From the NCBI RefSeq assembly GCF_900103655.1, contig NZ_FMXC01000015.1, positions 1 to 48,840 on the forward strand: DNA of 48,840 nucleotides, given 5' to 3'. The DNA is from Lactobacillus kefiranofaciens. GTDB taxonomy: Bacteria > Bacillota > Bacilli > Lactobacillales > Lactobacillaceae. The position numbers and the translations under genes are program-made. Numbering within the stretch: the stretch's first letter is position 1; each line of letters starts with the position of its first letter. Shown here piece after piece: positions 9,101 through 16,957 of the stretch. The notes beneath the pieces were generated by a model that worked only from the letters and a program-made list of their open reading frames with translations, ran no database searches and was not told the DNA's origin.

Positions 9101-10021
9101 ATGATTACACAAAAACAACGTCGACTTTGGGCATTCTTAGCTGCCCTGGCCTGTGTCATGTGGGGAATTTCAGGCTTATTTGCTAAGAGCTTATTCAATA
9201 TTAGTTCAGATATTACGCCAATGTGGCTGTCGCAGATTAGAATGGTTACTTCAGGCATTATCTTATTGATTGTTGCTGGTTTCTTGAAGCAAAAGCCGCT
9301 AGCTACAATGAAGAATAAACATGATGCGTGGGTGATTATTGCTTATGGTATTTTTGGGTTATTACCCGTGCAATTATTTTATTTTATTGTAGTACAGAAG
9401 GCCAACGCCTCAATTGCCACGATTTTGCAGTTTGTAGGACCATTTTTTGTAATGGCTTATTTAGCAATTACGCACAAGCAAATTATGCGTCGCATTGATG
9501 TGATTGCCGCAATTTGTGCATTTATTGGCGTAGTTCTCTTAGCAACACACGGACGTTTTAACCATTTTGCCATTACGCCAGCTGTCTTGTTCTGGGGAAT
9601 GCTATCGGCTGTGGGAGTAGCCACGAATACATTGATTCCCATTAATGTGTTAAAGCGCGTCTCTAGTTTAGTCGTTACGGGCTGGGGATTATTATCTGCA
9701 GGTATCTGCTTAATGCTGGTTCATCCGCAGATGCCTCATATTCCTAATACGCCACATGTTTGGCTAAACGTGACAGCGGTAATCGTAATTGGAACTTTGA
9801 TTCCGTTCCAATTAATGACAAATTCGTTGCGGTTCATCAAGGCATCAACGGTCAGTTTGCTCGATGCCTTTGAACCATTTTCGGCTACAGTAGGATCGGT
9901 TTTGTGCTTTGGCTTAATAATGACGCCAATGGATTGGGTCGGCTCGATCTTAGTTGTATTGGCAGCAATGGCCTTGAATATTTCGCCTAAGAAAAAGAAG
10001 AGCAGAAAGTCACACGCATAG
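9101..10021 (+). CDS. EamA/DMT-family permease, copy 1
   Basis: 306 residues with ten predicted membrane spans in two EamA repeats. The start carries the typical CVMWGISGLFAKSLFN stretch of the first span, and the second half has DAFEPFSATVGSVLCFG. Drug/metabolite superfamily members export or import small metabolites; the substrate cannot be read from sequence. ATG at 9101 follows AAGGATTG. The C-terminus is lysine-rich (SPKKKKSRKSHA). The next gene, 12 bases on, is a close paralogue. Confidence 0.85.
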   Translation: MITQKQRRLWAFLAALACVMWGISGLFAKSLFNISSDITPMWLSQIRMVTSGIILLIVAGFLKQKPLATMKNKHDAWVIIAYGIFGLLPVQLFYFIVVQKANASIATILQFVGPFFVMAYLAITHKQIMRRIDVIAAICAFIGVVLLATHGRFNHFAITPAVLFWGMLSAVGVATNTLIPINVLKRVSSLVVTGWGLLSAGICLMLVHPQMPHIPNTPHVWLNVTAVIVIGTLIPFQLMTNSLRFIKASTVSLLDAFEPFSATVGSVLCFGLIMTPMDWVGSILVVLAAMALNISPKKKKSRKSHA

Positions 10022-10033
10022 AAAGGGTATGTC

Positions 10034-10963
10034 ATGGTTGATTCAAAGACGCGCAGACTGTGGACTTTTTTAGCGGCATTAGCAGCTGTCATGTGGGGCA
10101 TCTCTGGACTATTTGCCAAGGGATTGTTTAACATTAGTCCTAAAATTACACCAATGTGGCTGACGCAGATCAGATTAATTATTTCTGGCATTGTTTTGTT
10201 AGTAATAGCAGCCATATTGAAGCAAAAACCAATCGCTAGTTTAAAAAATAAGCATGATGCTTTAGTTATTTTAGCTTACGGAATTTTTGGCTTATTACCC
10301 GTGCAATTATTTTATTTTATGTGTATTCAGGTGGCTAATGCATCTATTGCGACGATTTTGCAATTTATTGGGCCGTTTTTTGTACTCGGCTATTTAGCTA
10401 TCACGCATAAGCAAGTAATGCGACGGCTTGATATTTTGGCTGCAATTTTTGCCTTTTTGGGTGTATTTTTACTATCGACGCATGGCCAGTTCGATCATTT
10501 AGCTATTACGCCAGTTGCTCTGTTCTGGGGATTGCTCTCTGCTTTAGGGGAAGCGGCTTATACTTTGATTCCCGTTAATATTGTCAAAAGAATGTCGACT
10601 TTAGTAGTCACAGGTTGGGGGATGCTCTTTGCTGGAATTAGTTTGGTGATTATTCAACCGCAATTTCAAGCAATTCCTAATCAGCCATCTGTCTGGCTAT
10701 ATACTGCAGCGGTCATTATTATTGGAACAATTATTCCGTTTCAACTAATGGCGAACGCTTTGCGTTATGTTGTTCCATCTACGGCAAGTTTATTGGATGC
10801 CTTTGAGCCATTCTCAGCGACGGTGGGATCAGTGCTGTGCTTTGGCTTAGTAATGATGCCGATGGATTGGGTCGGTTCGGTCTTAGTAGTTGTAGCGGCG
10901 ATGGCATTAAATTTAACACCGAAACAAAAGAAAAATAAGATCAATCCAAAAACGAAGCCTTAA
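10034..10963 (+). CDS. EamA/DMT-family permease, copy 2
   Basis: 309 residues and ten spans, clearly a tandem duplicate of the upstream permease. Long segments match, for example ITPMWL-QIR, YGIFGLLPVQLFYF and LLDAFEPFSATVGSVLCFG. The two share an operon: the gap is 12 bases and this copy has its own AAAGGG ribosome binding site. Differences are concentrated in the loop after the central span. Substrate unknown. The stop codon lies inside the loop of the terminator hairpin. Confidence 0.85.
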   Translation: MVDSKTRRLWTFLAALAAVMWGISGLFAKGLFNISPKITPMWLTQIRLIISGIVLLVIAAILKQKPIASLKNKHDALVILAYGIFGLLPVQLFYFMCIQVANASIATILQFIGPFFVLGYLAITHKQVMRRLDILAAIFAFLGVFLLSTHGQFDHLAITPVALFWGLLSALGEAAYTLIPVNIVKRMSTLVVTGWGMLFAGISLVIIQPQFQAIPNQPSVWLYTAAVIIIGTIIPFQLMANALRYVVPSTASLLDAFEPFSATVGSVLCFGLVMMPMDWVGSVLVVVAAMALNLTPKQKKNKINPKTKP

Positions 10964-10979
10964 TTGACTTCGTTTTTTT
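10948..10979 (+). terminator. Terminator of the EamA pair
   Basis: AAAAACGAAG at 10948-10957 pairs with CTTCGTTTTT at 10968-10977, ending in a run of Ts. The loop contains the TAA stop of the second permease. Confidence 0.8.
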
Positions 10980-10985
10980 GAGTTA

Positions 10986-11177
10986 TTAAGTTTTTGTTTT
11001 CTCGGATACCTTAATTTTGCGCTTTTCATAAAGATAGGCAATTGGAAATTGAATAATTACTACAGCTACTGTAAACCATAACATCCATGTTGATAACAAA
11101 GAGTTGTAGTAATCAGAAACTAATATTATTCCTTCGGCAATAATAACCTCAAGCTGCCTAAGCAAAAACTTTTTCAT
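10986..11177 (-). CDS. Short one-span membrane protein
   Basis: 63 residues from ATG at 11177, with AGGCGG eight bases upstream; an in-frame GTG at 11186 is too close to that site. One or two hydrophobic stretches are followed by a basic tail (YEKRKIKVSEKTKT). It lies at the 3' end of a minus-strand series that begins with the Rgg gene and the secreted protein. No family recognised. Confidence 0.45.
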   Translation of the reverse strand: MKKFLLRQLEVIIAEGIILVSDYYNSLLSTWMLWFTVAVVIIQFPIAYLYEKRKIKVSEKTKT

Positions 11178-11283
11178 ATGGATCACCGCCTAAAAGTAGT
11201 ATTTACTAGTTAATAACATAATAATATGCTTTATTTAAAAACATTGATGCTCCAGACTTATATACAATTTTTACTCTTTTTCC

Positions 11284-11815
11284 TTAATGGTATGCTTTAG
11301 TTATGGCATTTCTAAAGCTAGGGTTTTGATACATTGATAAGCCAATAGCTGCTCCCGTTTTCGGAAAGAATGCACCAACAATCTTTTCAATGATTGAAGT
11401 TGCTTTATTTACATTATGAAATCCTATGAATAAGTTAATACCTGCGATTACTAGGAACTGTATTAAGATGTCCCAGTAACCTACTTTGGTCAAGCAAAAT
11501 AGTTGGTATCTTTTATAAAATGGTAAACAAGCTAGTGCAATTGCTACGATAATTAAAATGATTGTTATTAAAGTTTTGGTGTCTATTGTTGTCCTTATGA
11601 TGTTGATATTTATTTTGCATCTTTATATCAATATATATTCCAGCCGCAATTAATAAGCTCCAAATAATTGTATACGGGATCCTGACTATTACGAGGGTAA
11701 TATAGGCACCCCAATCCAAAGTAAATGGAAATACTAAAAATATCCATGGAAGACTGATTAAAGCCACCATTACCAGCTTTCGATAGGGATAATATCTTTT
11801 ATAAGTTACATACAC
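11284..11815 (-). pseudogene. Membrane protein broken by a frameshift (Rgg locus)
   Basis: Two minus-strand frames overlap and look like halves of one membrane protein. The first (11815-11513) begins MYVTYKRYYPYRK, has two hydrophobic spans, then degenerates into a low-complexity polar tail (NNNHFNYRSN). In the next frame, open from 11622 to 11284, the same DNA encodes a good span (TLITIILIIVAIALACLPF) and continues to a C-terminal half ending ITKAYH. That second frame has no ATG or GTG start. A +1 shift (one extra base, or two missing) between 11513 and 11622 would join them into about 175 residues. The GTG at 11815 lies inside the lost 3' end of the secreted-protein gene, so the two were probably coupled. 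Confidence 0.5.
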
Positions 11816-11894
11816 CTTCTGAATCCTGAAGCGCCCAGTTTATATCCTGATAAATTCTACTTTTTCTATGAGAATTATTATAACTTTGTAATCT
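11799..11894 (-). pseudogene. Detached 3' end of the secreted-protein gene
   Basis: If the insertion sequence and one copy of the 9-bp target duplication are removed, the secreted-protein frame runs from WANRLQ straight into this segment. It reads SYNNSHRKSRIYQ, then DINWALQDSEGVCNL, and stops at TAA (11799-11801). That is 28 extra codons in perfect frame, which shows that this is the original C-terminus of the gene at 13377-14009. Confidence 0.75.
11886..11894 (+). repeat. 9-bp target-site duplication, left copy
   Basis: TTGTAATCT, repeated exactly at 13389-13397 on the other side of the insertion sequence. Confidence 0.8.
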
Positions 11895-11949
11895 GTAAGT
11901 GTCAATATTTTTGCGGTAGGCTATTAACCATTAGTCTGACCTTAATTTC

Positions 11950-13251
11950 TTAAATATTTATTTGATTTATTTTTCTGCCAAAATCATCCAAATAGCTATG
12001 TCCTGCTGTTAAGCTTTCAATGGCGCCGTGATGAATGCCCAGATGAGCTTCATGCGTCTTTCTTAGGCTGGCACGAACCACACCTTTCAAGTCTTCCTGA
12101 TCACCAATATCCAGCTGCCCACCTGCAAATTCACTGCTAAGCCAGTATTCCAGCTCTTTGTTTTTAATGCAAGTCAGCACACGCAAAATACCCTCAGCAC
12201 CATCCTCTGACCAGTATTTTCCTTGTCCTTTAACGCGATAAGTATACTTGCGGTGATTGCTTTCACAGCAACCAATTGCTTTAATTACGGACAAATGACG
12301 CATCTTAAACGGCTTAATATCAACCCAGCGACGATGAAGATAGCTGCGCAGCCGCTTTAGGTTTTCATGATTTTCTGGCGTATTCAGCTCATCAATCAGA
12401 TTGCTTTCAATCGTGTCTAAAATCACGTCAGTCAAGTGGCGATCATACTTGAACTCAACTGCACTGATCAATTTGCTTGGCATAGCCGGCATAAAGCCTA
12501 AACGGTCCTTGATCTTTTTATTCAAGTGAAAGACATCCAAGAAGTGTTCGTGCTGCCGGCAATAGCCAACTATTTCATCAAAATCTTTCTTGGCATAACC
12601 AGCACTGCCATCGGCATTACTGATGATTAAAGTATTGCTTAAATTAATAATATCCTCGCAGACTTGATAGCGATGAAATTCCAGTCGCTTCTTGGTGCCT
12701 TTAATCACAACGCCATCGCCTTCAAGATAAAGCACTGGCACCTTTTTCTTTTGAGTAATACCATCGTATCTTTCCTCAGACTGCTGCTGTACTTTAATCT
12801 GTTTGCCTGCTTGCACAATCAGCTTGCCAACTTGGCTGTGACTAATCTTAAAACAAGAAAGGGTATTAACTGCTAGAACGGTATTGCGGTAAGTAGCCAC
12901 AGCACTAACTTGCAAAACATCTTTTACTGCCAAAACACTGTAACGCTTATATTTGTCATAGCCCATCAGCTTATCCAGTGGATATTTAGCCTTTTTGCCA
13001 GGACAAGCATATCTTCTGCGCCAATAGCTGATTTCACCAAAGGCAGTCACAACTGAACGCTTATTTTTCTTCTCAATCTGATAGCCTTGCTTTTTAGTCT
13101 CTTCAACTAAACCAGCATCAACTTCTTCTAGTGCTAATGTAATCAATTCTCTAATCAAATCAAAGAAATAGCACATTAATGCCTTTTCACGGGCAATAAC
13201 ATTATTTTCAGACTTAATAATTTTCACGATATCAGCTATAATAGATTCCAT
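11950..13251 (-). CDS. ISLre2-family (UPF0236) transposase
   Basis: 433 residues, full length for this family, with no stop codons. It opens with a helical region, then a basic segment (SYWRRRYACPGKKAKYPLDKL) and the catalytic half with YLEGDGVVIKGTKKRLEFHRYQ, NADGSAGYAKKDFDE, and a C-terminal HLGIHHGAIESLTAGH stretch. Acidic residues in these conserved blocks are the likely catalytic ones. ATG at 13251. Family assignment is from overall pattern; the 9-bp duplication agrees with it. The element appears active or recently active. Confidence 0.85.
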   Translation of the reverse strand: MESIIADIVKIIKSENNVIAREKALMCYFFDLIRELITLALEEVDAGLVEETKKQGYQIEKKNKRSVVTAFGEISYWRRRYACPGKKAKYPLDKLMGYDKYKRYSVLAVKDVLQVSAVATYRNTVLAVNTLSCFKISHSQVGKLIVQAGKQIKVQQQSEERYDGITQKKKVPVLYLEGDGVVIKGTKKRLEFHRYQVCEDIINLSNTLIISNADGSAGYAKKDFDEIVGYCRQHEHFLDVFHLNKKIKDRLGFMPAMPSKLISAVEFKYDRHLTDVILDTIESNLIDELNTPENHENLKRLRSYLHRRWVDIKPFKMRHLSVIKAIGCCESNHRKYTYRVKGQGKYWSEDGAEGILRVLTCIKNKELEYWLSSEFAGGQLDIGDQEDLKGVVRASLRKTHEAHLGIHHGAIESLTAGHSYLDDFGRKINQINI

Positions 13252-13307
13252 AAAAGACCAGCTTCTAATGTGTTTTTTGTTCTTAACATCAGACTACTGG
13301 TCTTTTT
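13252..13307. terminator. Hairpin inside the IS, upstream of the transposase
   Basis: AAAAGACCAG at 13252-13261 pairs with CTGGTCTTTT at 13297-13306. The long loop makes it weaker than a textbook terminator. Confidence 0.45.
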
Positions 13308-13312
13308 GTTTG

Positions 13313-13348
13313 AGCTCAAGTCCAATTTCAAAGGATTTGAGCTTTTTT
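13313..13348 (+). terminator. Second hairpin inside the IS end
   Basis: AGCTCAAGTCC at 13313-13323 pairs with GGATTTGAGCT at 13333-13343 (one mismatch), followed by a T run on the plus strand. It would stop outside transcription from entering or leaving the element. Confidence 0.55.
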
Positions 13349-13376
13349 AATTATTTATTCAACTTACCGCAAAAAA

Positions 13377-14009
13377 TTATACACTTAGTTGTAATCTATT
13401 AGCCCAAGTTTGACATCTATCTGATACGGCAGCACTACTTACAGTTCCAATTAAAGAAGCCCAAGGGAAACCAACCATACCAGCTGTTCCTGACACATCT
13501 CCGACGGCTAAAGCACCAATGTAAATGTTGTTATATATATTAACACGTGTTCTTACAGCAGCATTGCTTCTAAAGATGGATCTAACACCCCAAGGATATG
13601 TTCTATTCTCATTTGCTGGCCGCTTGGCTAGTACTATAAATGGAGAATTTGTATCAAGAGATATTGGATCTGCAAACTTAGTTTGTAGATCAATTACTAA
13701 ATTTTGATTTTTAACTACTCCATTTGCAATGTTTAATTGATTTTGGGCATTCTTTTTAGTCTGTGTGTCAATATTTGAATTTTGTGGAAGACGGAGTACA
13801 TACTGATTATCTTTGACAGTTACATACTTATCTATTTCTTTAAATTGAGATGGGACCGTATATGCAGTTGAGGTTGTTTCATTATTTTTAATTGATTTAG
13901 AGGTATCAGAACCAACAGTATCAGCAGAAACTGTAGTTACAGGTGCTATAAATCCTAAAGCTAACGCACTAACAGAAAGTACATTTATTAATTTGATTGA
14001 TTTTTTCAT
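13377..14009 (-). pseudogene. Secreted protein of the Rgg locus, 3' end cut off by the IS
   Basis: The visible frame encodes 210 residues. It has a strong signal peptide (MKKSIKLINVLSVSALALGF, cleavage after VSA), a Ser/Thr/Asn-rich segment, then a compact mature domain with RTYPWGVRSIFRSNAAVR and a glycine/alanine-rich hydrophobic stretch, GALAVGDVSGTAGMVGFPWA. The last four residues (LQLSV boundary) come from the insertion sequence. The true C-terminus lies beyond it at 11799-11885 and would restore about 233 residues. The ATG has an excellent GAGGAGGA ribosome binding site. I recognise no family. The position directly downstream of an Rgg gene suggests quorum-type control; a bacteriocin-like or surface role is only a guess. 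Confidence 0.65.
13389..13397 (+). repeat. 9-bp target-site duplication, right copy
   Basis: TTGTAATCT, identical to 11886-11894. It lies inside the coding sequence of the disrupted secreted-protein gene. Confidence 0.8.
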
Positions 14010-14086
14010 TTTTATATCCTCCTCAAGAAAATCTTAATTGGTTTACGGATATAAAGTAGCATGCTTAATTTTTGTAAAAATAAAAA

Positions 14087-14102
14087 TGCCAAAATATTGG
14101 CA
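14087..14102. promoter_or_regulatory. Palindrome between rgg and the secreted-protein gene
   Basis: TGCCAA-AATA-TTGGCA, a perfect 16-base dyad just after the rgg stop. On the minus strand it is followed by T-rich sequence, so it may terminate rgg. It also lies just upstream of a possible promoter for the secreted gene (TTTACA, 17 bases, TTTATA), so it could be an operator. Sequence alone does not separate the two roles. Confidence 0.5.
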
Positions 14103-14108
14103 AAATTG

Positions 14109-14984
14109 CTAAGAGAAATATATTTCTTTAACTTGTTCATATGCTGTTTTAAAACCAGCTTTTAGATCAAGTAGTTGCTCAAATTCGAGAATGTGTAATT
14201 GTCGAATTATTTTACTGTCATCTTGAGTTGAAATATATTCTATTAACTGATGCATAAAATTTTGTCGAATTTTTTCGAAAGCATAGTTGTCTGATAAATC
14301 CCACTTTTGTCTTAAAAGTTGATCTAACTTAGTAGCTAAATTAATGTCTGACTTTATAAGAATAAATTCAGCATTTATCAGCGTATTATAAACGGCATTG
14401 ATCCATTCTCTGTTGTTAATGTTGTGCTTTTGACGATAGTAATTTAGAGAATAGGCTAGACTGTAAATATTTCTGGGACTCATTAAGTTTTGTGTGTTTC
14501 CGAAGAAATAAATATCTTCGAAATTCCAAATTTCTTCTCCATCTAAAATCCTTTTAAAATGGGAGATGATTCGTAGTTTATGGGAAGTAGATGTTATATC
14601 TTTTCCTGTAAGATCCATATAATAATTACATGCCACAGCAGCACGTAAAAAGCTAATCCTGTCTGTGAGATTGCGATGACTTATTTCAAGATATTTATTG
14701 GCATAATGCAATAATCTATCAATTTGATTGTTAACGTAGGCGACAGAAATTTGTGAAGTGGTTTGCTTGAGGTAACTATTTATGCTACTTTCTAAAAAGT
14801 CTATTGGCTGGACATTAATTTTTTTGAGTAGTAAAAGAACTTTGGCAAAGTCTAACTCGCCTTTGCCAGTTTCCCAGTTGCCTAGAGATTGCCTTGAAGT
14901 TATTCCAGCTGCAGCTTGGGCTAAAGTTATATGTTGTTGTTTGCGTAATTGGCGGAATTTTGATCCGAAAATTTGATTATTCAT
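14109..14984 (-). CDS. Rgg/GadR/MutR-family transcriptional regulator
   Basis: 291 residues, the usual length. The N-terminal XRE-type helix-turn-helix covers about residues 8-60 (FRQLRKQQHITLAQAAAGIT, then SRQSLGNWETGKGELDF). The rest is an all-helical region as in Rgg proteins, which bind short peptides in the cytoplasm. Family members activate or repress a neighbouring gene in response to a peptide pheromone. The disrupted secreted-protein gene follows on the same strand after about 100 bases and is the obvious target candidate. I see no clear short pheromone gene, but the 405-base gap upstream has not been excluded as its location. Confidence 0.8.
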   Translation of the reverse strand: MNNQIFGSKFRQLRKQQHITLAQAAAGITSRQSLGNWETGKGELDFAKVLLLLKKINVQPIDFLESSINSYLKQTTSQISVAYVNNQIDRLLHYANKYLEISHRNLTDRISFLRAAVACNYYMDLTGKDITSTSHKLRIISHFKRILDGEEIWNFEDIYFFGNTQNLMSPRNIYSLAYSLNYYRQKHNINNREWINAVYNTLINAEFILIKSDINLATKLDQLLRQKWDLSDNYAFEKIRQNFMHQLIEYISTQDDSKIIRQLHILEFEQLLDLKAGFKTAYEQVKEIYFS

Positions 14985-15389
14985 AATAGAAAGGTCTTTC
15001 TTATGATGAAGTATTTTTTAAAAAAGAAATTAGTAAGTTTTTATTCAATGGTGAATTAGTAGTAATTGGAGTTGTGTTGCCTGTGCTTGAACAAGTGATT
15101 TAGCATTTTAATTAATGTTAAAATACGCCATGCATGGTTTGTTCAACTACATTATTGCTTTTTAATGTAACAAGTTTAGTGAAAACAAAGCAAGGCTTTA
15201 AGCAACATAAAATAATAGTAGAATATTTTCTAATCATACAATAATTTACAAAATTTACCGCTTTTTGTTACATTGCTTAATTAGATAGTAGTCAGTTTAA
15301 CATCAAGTTGTAATATTTCTCCGGTATTATATAAACCGTTGAGTGATGAAACACATCACTACAGATAAAGTATATAAGGAGAAATTTAA
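14985..15389. other. 405-base gap between rgg and the NlpC/P60 gene
   Basis: AT-rich, with no convincing gene. It contains a dyad ATTTTAA (15105-15111) / TTAAAAT (15118-15124), and near the right end an inverted repeat GTGATG-AAACA-CATCAC at 15342-15358. The latter lies just before the ribosome binding site of the NlpC/P60 gene and after a TATTATATAA stretch, so it is either an operator or a leader hairpin. Confidence 0.4.
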
Positions 15390-15875
15390 GTGAGTTTTAG
15401 ACGTAGTTTAGTTAAGGTTGTCGCAGTTTTATCATTATTCTTAACAGGTACATCCCTGATTAATGTGCCTAATGTGAATCAAACACAAACTGTTCAGGCA
15501 GCCAGCACCAAGGAAAAACGCAACGCTGTAGTTAAGCTTGCTAATAAACAAGTCGGTAAGCGTTACGTTTACGGTGCTACTGGTCCATTTTCTTTTGATT
15601 GCTCTGGTTTAGCTCAATACGTTTATAAAAGGGCTGCTAAGAAAACCTTGCCTCGTACTACCTTTGGTCAAGTTACTAAAGGCAAACGCGTTTCAATGAA
15701 TCATTTAAAGAAGGGTGATTTATTATTCTGGGGCTCAGCTGCTTCTCCTTATCACGTTGGTATTTACGTAGGTGGCGGCAAGTACGTTCACGCTGCAACG
15801 CCAAGCCAAGGCGTAAGAAAGCAAGCATTGAGTGGCTACTTCTACCCATCAGCTGCTAAGCGTGTGTTAAATTAA
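15390..15875 (+). CDS. Secreted NlpC/P60 peptidoglycan endopeptidase
   Basis: 161 residues. A signal peptide with cleavage near VQAAS is followed by one NlpC/P60 domain and no LysM or SH3 binding domain. The catalytic Cys is in SFDCSGLAQYVYK, the His in YHVGIYVGGG, and the third polar residue is probably the His in KYVHAATP. The domain cleaves peptide bonds in the peptidoglycan stem and acts outside the cell. The start is GTG at 15390 with AAGGAG seven bases upstream. The short, single-domain layout is common in lactobacilli. Confidence 0.9.
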   Translation: MSFRRSLVKVVAVLSLFLTGTSLINVPNVNQTQTVQAASTKEKRNAVVKLANKQVGKRYVYGATGPFSFDCSGLAQYVYKRAAKKTLPRTTFGQVTKGKRVSMNHLKKGDLLFWGSAASPYHVGIYVGGGKYVHAATPSQGVRKQALSGYFYPSAAKRVLN

Positions 15876-15895
15876 TTTCGAAAAGCAAATTAAAA

Positions 15896-15928
15896 GCGAA
15901 ATCCAAATTTGAGGATTTCGCCTTTTTT
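15896..15928. terminator. Convergent terminator
   Basis: GCGAAATCC at 15896-15904 pairs with GGATTTCGC at 15913-15921, followed by CTTTTTT. It lies between the NlpC/P60 gene and the convergent amidotransferase gene. Confidence 0.8.
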
Positions 15929-16610
15929 ATTTTATTGGTTCAGTTTGCTTCATGCGTTCATCATGACGTTTAATGATCATTTTTACAATAGCGTTGGCTA
16001 CGTTAGTATTCTTTAGAAGTGGCCCGTGTGAGTATGAACCGATGAAGTTGCGGTAGCGCAGGCCTTCGACGTGATCTTGTGGGTTGTTGCCATAGCCTTC
16101 GATCATGTCGCCGAGGGGATGCAGCTTATCTTTATTATCAAAGTAAGTTTGACCTGAATGATTTTCAAAAGCTTTAACTTCGCCCCATTCGGTTATGTAA
16201 CGCGTATCGTCGATCATTCGCTTATCGCTCTTGAAGACCGTGTGCAAAGGCAGGATGTCTAACCCAGGAATAGTAACGCCTGAGTTAGTCTTATAATAGC
16301 TGCCCATTAATTGATAGCCACCACAGATGCAAAGCATTGGATTATCTTCATTAATGTACTTTTCCAATGTTTCTTTGTGGCGTGGTAAGTCTTTAGCAAC
16401 GACAGTTTGTTCAAAGTCCTGGCCACCGCCGAAGAAGACAAAGTCATAGGCAAAGGCATTGAATTGATCGCCTAATGAGATGTTGTCTACTTGAGTGTCA
16501 TAGCCTTCGCGTTTAAGTAAAAAGCTGAGGATCTTGACGTCGCCGGAATCGCCGTAAGTGTTCATCAAGTCTTCGTAAAGATATGCAATTTTGATTAATT
16601 TATCGCTCAT
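15927..16610 (-). CDS. gatD: GatD-type glutamine amidotransferase
   Basis: 227 residues, matching GatD, the glutaminase subunit of lipid II isoglutaminyl synthase, which with MurT amidates the D-Glu of the stem peptide. The class I amidotransferase fold of the CobB/CobQ type is visible. It has FFGGGQDFEQ early, the nucleophile Cys in MLCICGGYQLMG near residue 95, and the catalytic His in GSYSHGPLL near residue 190. ATG at 16610 follows AAGGGAC. The gene stands alone: no murT is adjacent, although the two are usually an operon. The partner must be elsewhere, or this copy does another job. Confidence 0.8.
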   Translation of the reverse strand: MSDKLIKIAYLYEDLMNTYGDSGDVKILSFLLKREGYDTQVDNISLGDQFNAFAYDFVFFGGGQDFEQTVVAKDLPRHKETLEKYINEDNPMLCICGGYQLMGSYYKTNSGVTIPGLDILPLHTVFKSDKRMIDDTRYITEWGEVKAFENHSGQTYFDNKDKLHPLGDMIEGYGNNPQDHVEGLRYRNFIGSYSHGPLLKNTNVANAIVKMIIKRHDERMKQTEPIK

Positions 16611-16705
16611 ATTATTGTCCCTTAATTCGTTTGATTTCTTCTGTCTAGTATAGCTTAATAGCGAAAGTGGGGCAAAGGATTAGTAGTGGTTTGCTTTAAT
16701 CAGCA

Positions 16706-16837
16706 CTATTTTGATAATCCTAACTGCTTATCTAGTTTCTTAAATATTTCTTTGGTACTGAGGCTTTTACCATTATCCATTTCTTCTGCATGTTTAGCCA
16801 ATCTCGCTTCTAATTCTTCTTTGGTCATTTTGTTCAT
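16706..16837 (-). CDS. Small antitoxin-like protein or remnant
   Basis: From ATG at 16837 the frame encodes 43 residues (MNKMTKEELEARLAKHAEEM, then DNGKSLSTKEIFKKLDKQLG). The charged helix and the 'G-x-S-x-x-E-hydrophobic' pattern recall the C-terminal, toxin-binding part of RelB/Phd-type antitoxins. The frame stays open farther upstream to 16939, but that part is not protein-like. I see no ribosome binding site, and no toxin gene is adjacent on this strand, so a leftover is likely. Confidence 0.35.
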   Translation of the reverse strand: MNKMTKEELEARLAKHAEEMDNGKSLSTKEIFKKLDKQLGLSK

Positions 16838-16886
16838 GTAAAATATGTAGATATTATGTAAAAGGCAATTGCTAAAGATTTTAGGG

Positions 16887-16892
16887 TATAAT
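16887..16892 (+). promoter_or_regulatory. Strong -10 element before the small peptide gene
   Basis: TATAAT preceded by GGG; no good -35 hexamer at 17 bases. A transcript from here would run to the terminator at 17074-17114, about 215 nt. Confidence 0.35.
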
Positions 16893-16957
16893 GGCTTGAA
16901 TATGTTAATTCGAATTAGAGAGCTAATATTTTCTAACATAAAGGATAATATACTACT

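Larger units (their letters stand above)
11895..13388 (-). mobile_element. ISLre2-type insertion sequence, 1494 bp
   Basis: Complete element bounded by imperfect inverted repeats and a 9-bp direct repeat. The left end reads GTAAGTGTCAATATTTTTGC (11895 on) and the right end, read inward on the minus strand, CTAAGTGTATAATTTTTTGC (from 13388); both continue GGTA. It carries one transposase gene. Two terminator-like hairpins lie between the right end and the transposase start and would block read-in transcription. It sits inside the 3' part of a secreted-protein gene, so it is a fairly clean, probably recent insertion. Confidence 0.85.

Noticed and set aside
9736-10215. 159-residue minus-strand frame across the two EamA genes
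   Set aside because: Antisense to two well-supported permeases; its residues mirror the permease codons.
16838-16939. N-terminal 34 residues of the 77-residue frame at 16706-16939
   Set aside because: Low-quality sequence that overlaps the promoter of the small peptide gene; the internal ATG gives a more protein-like start.
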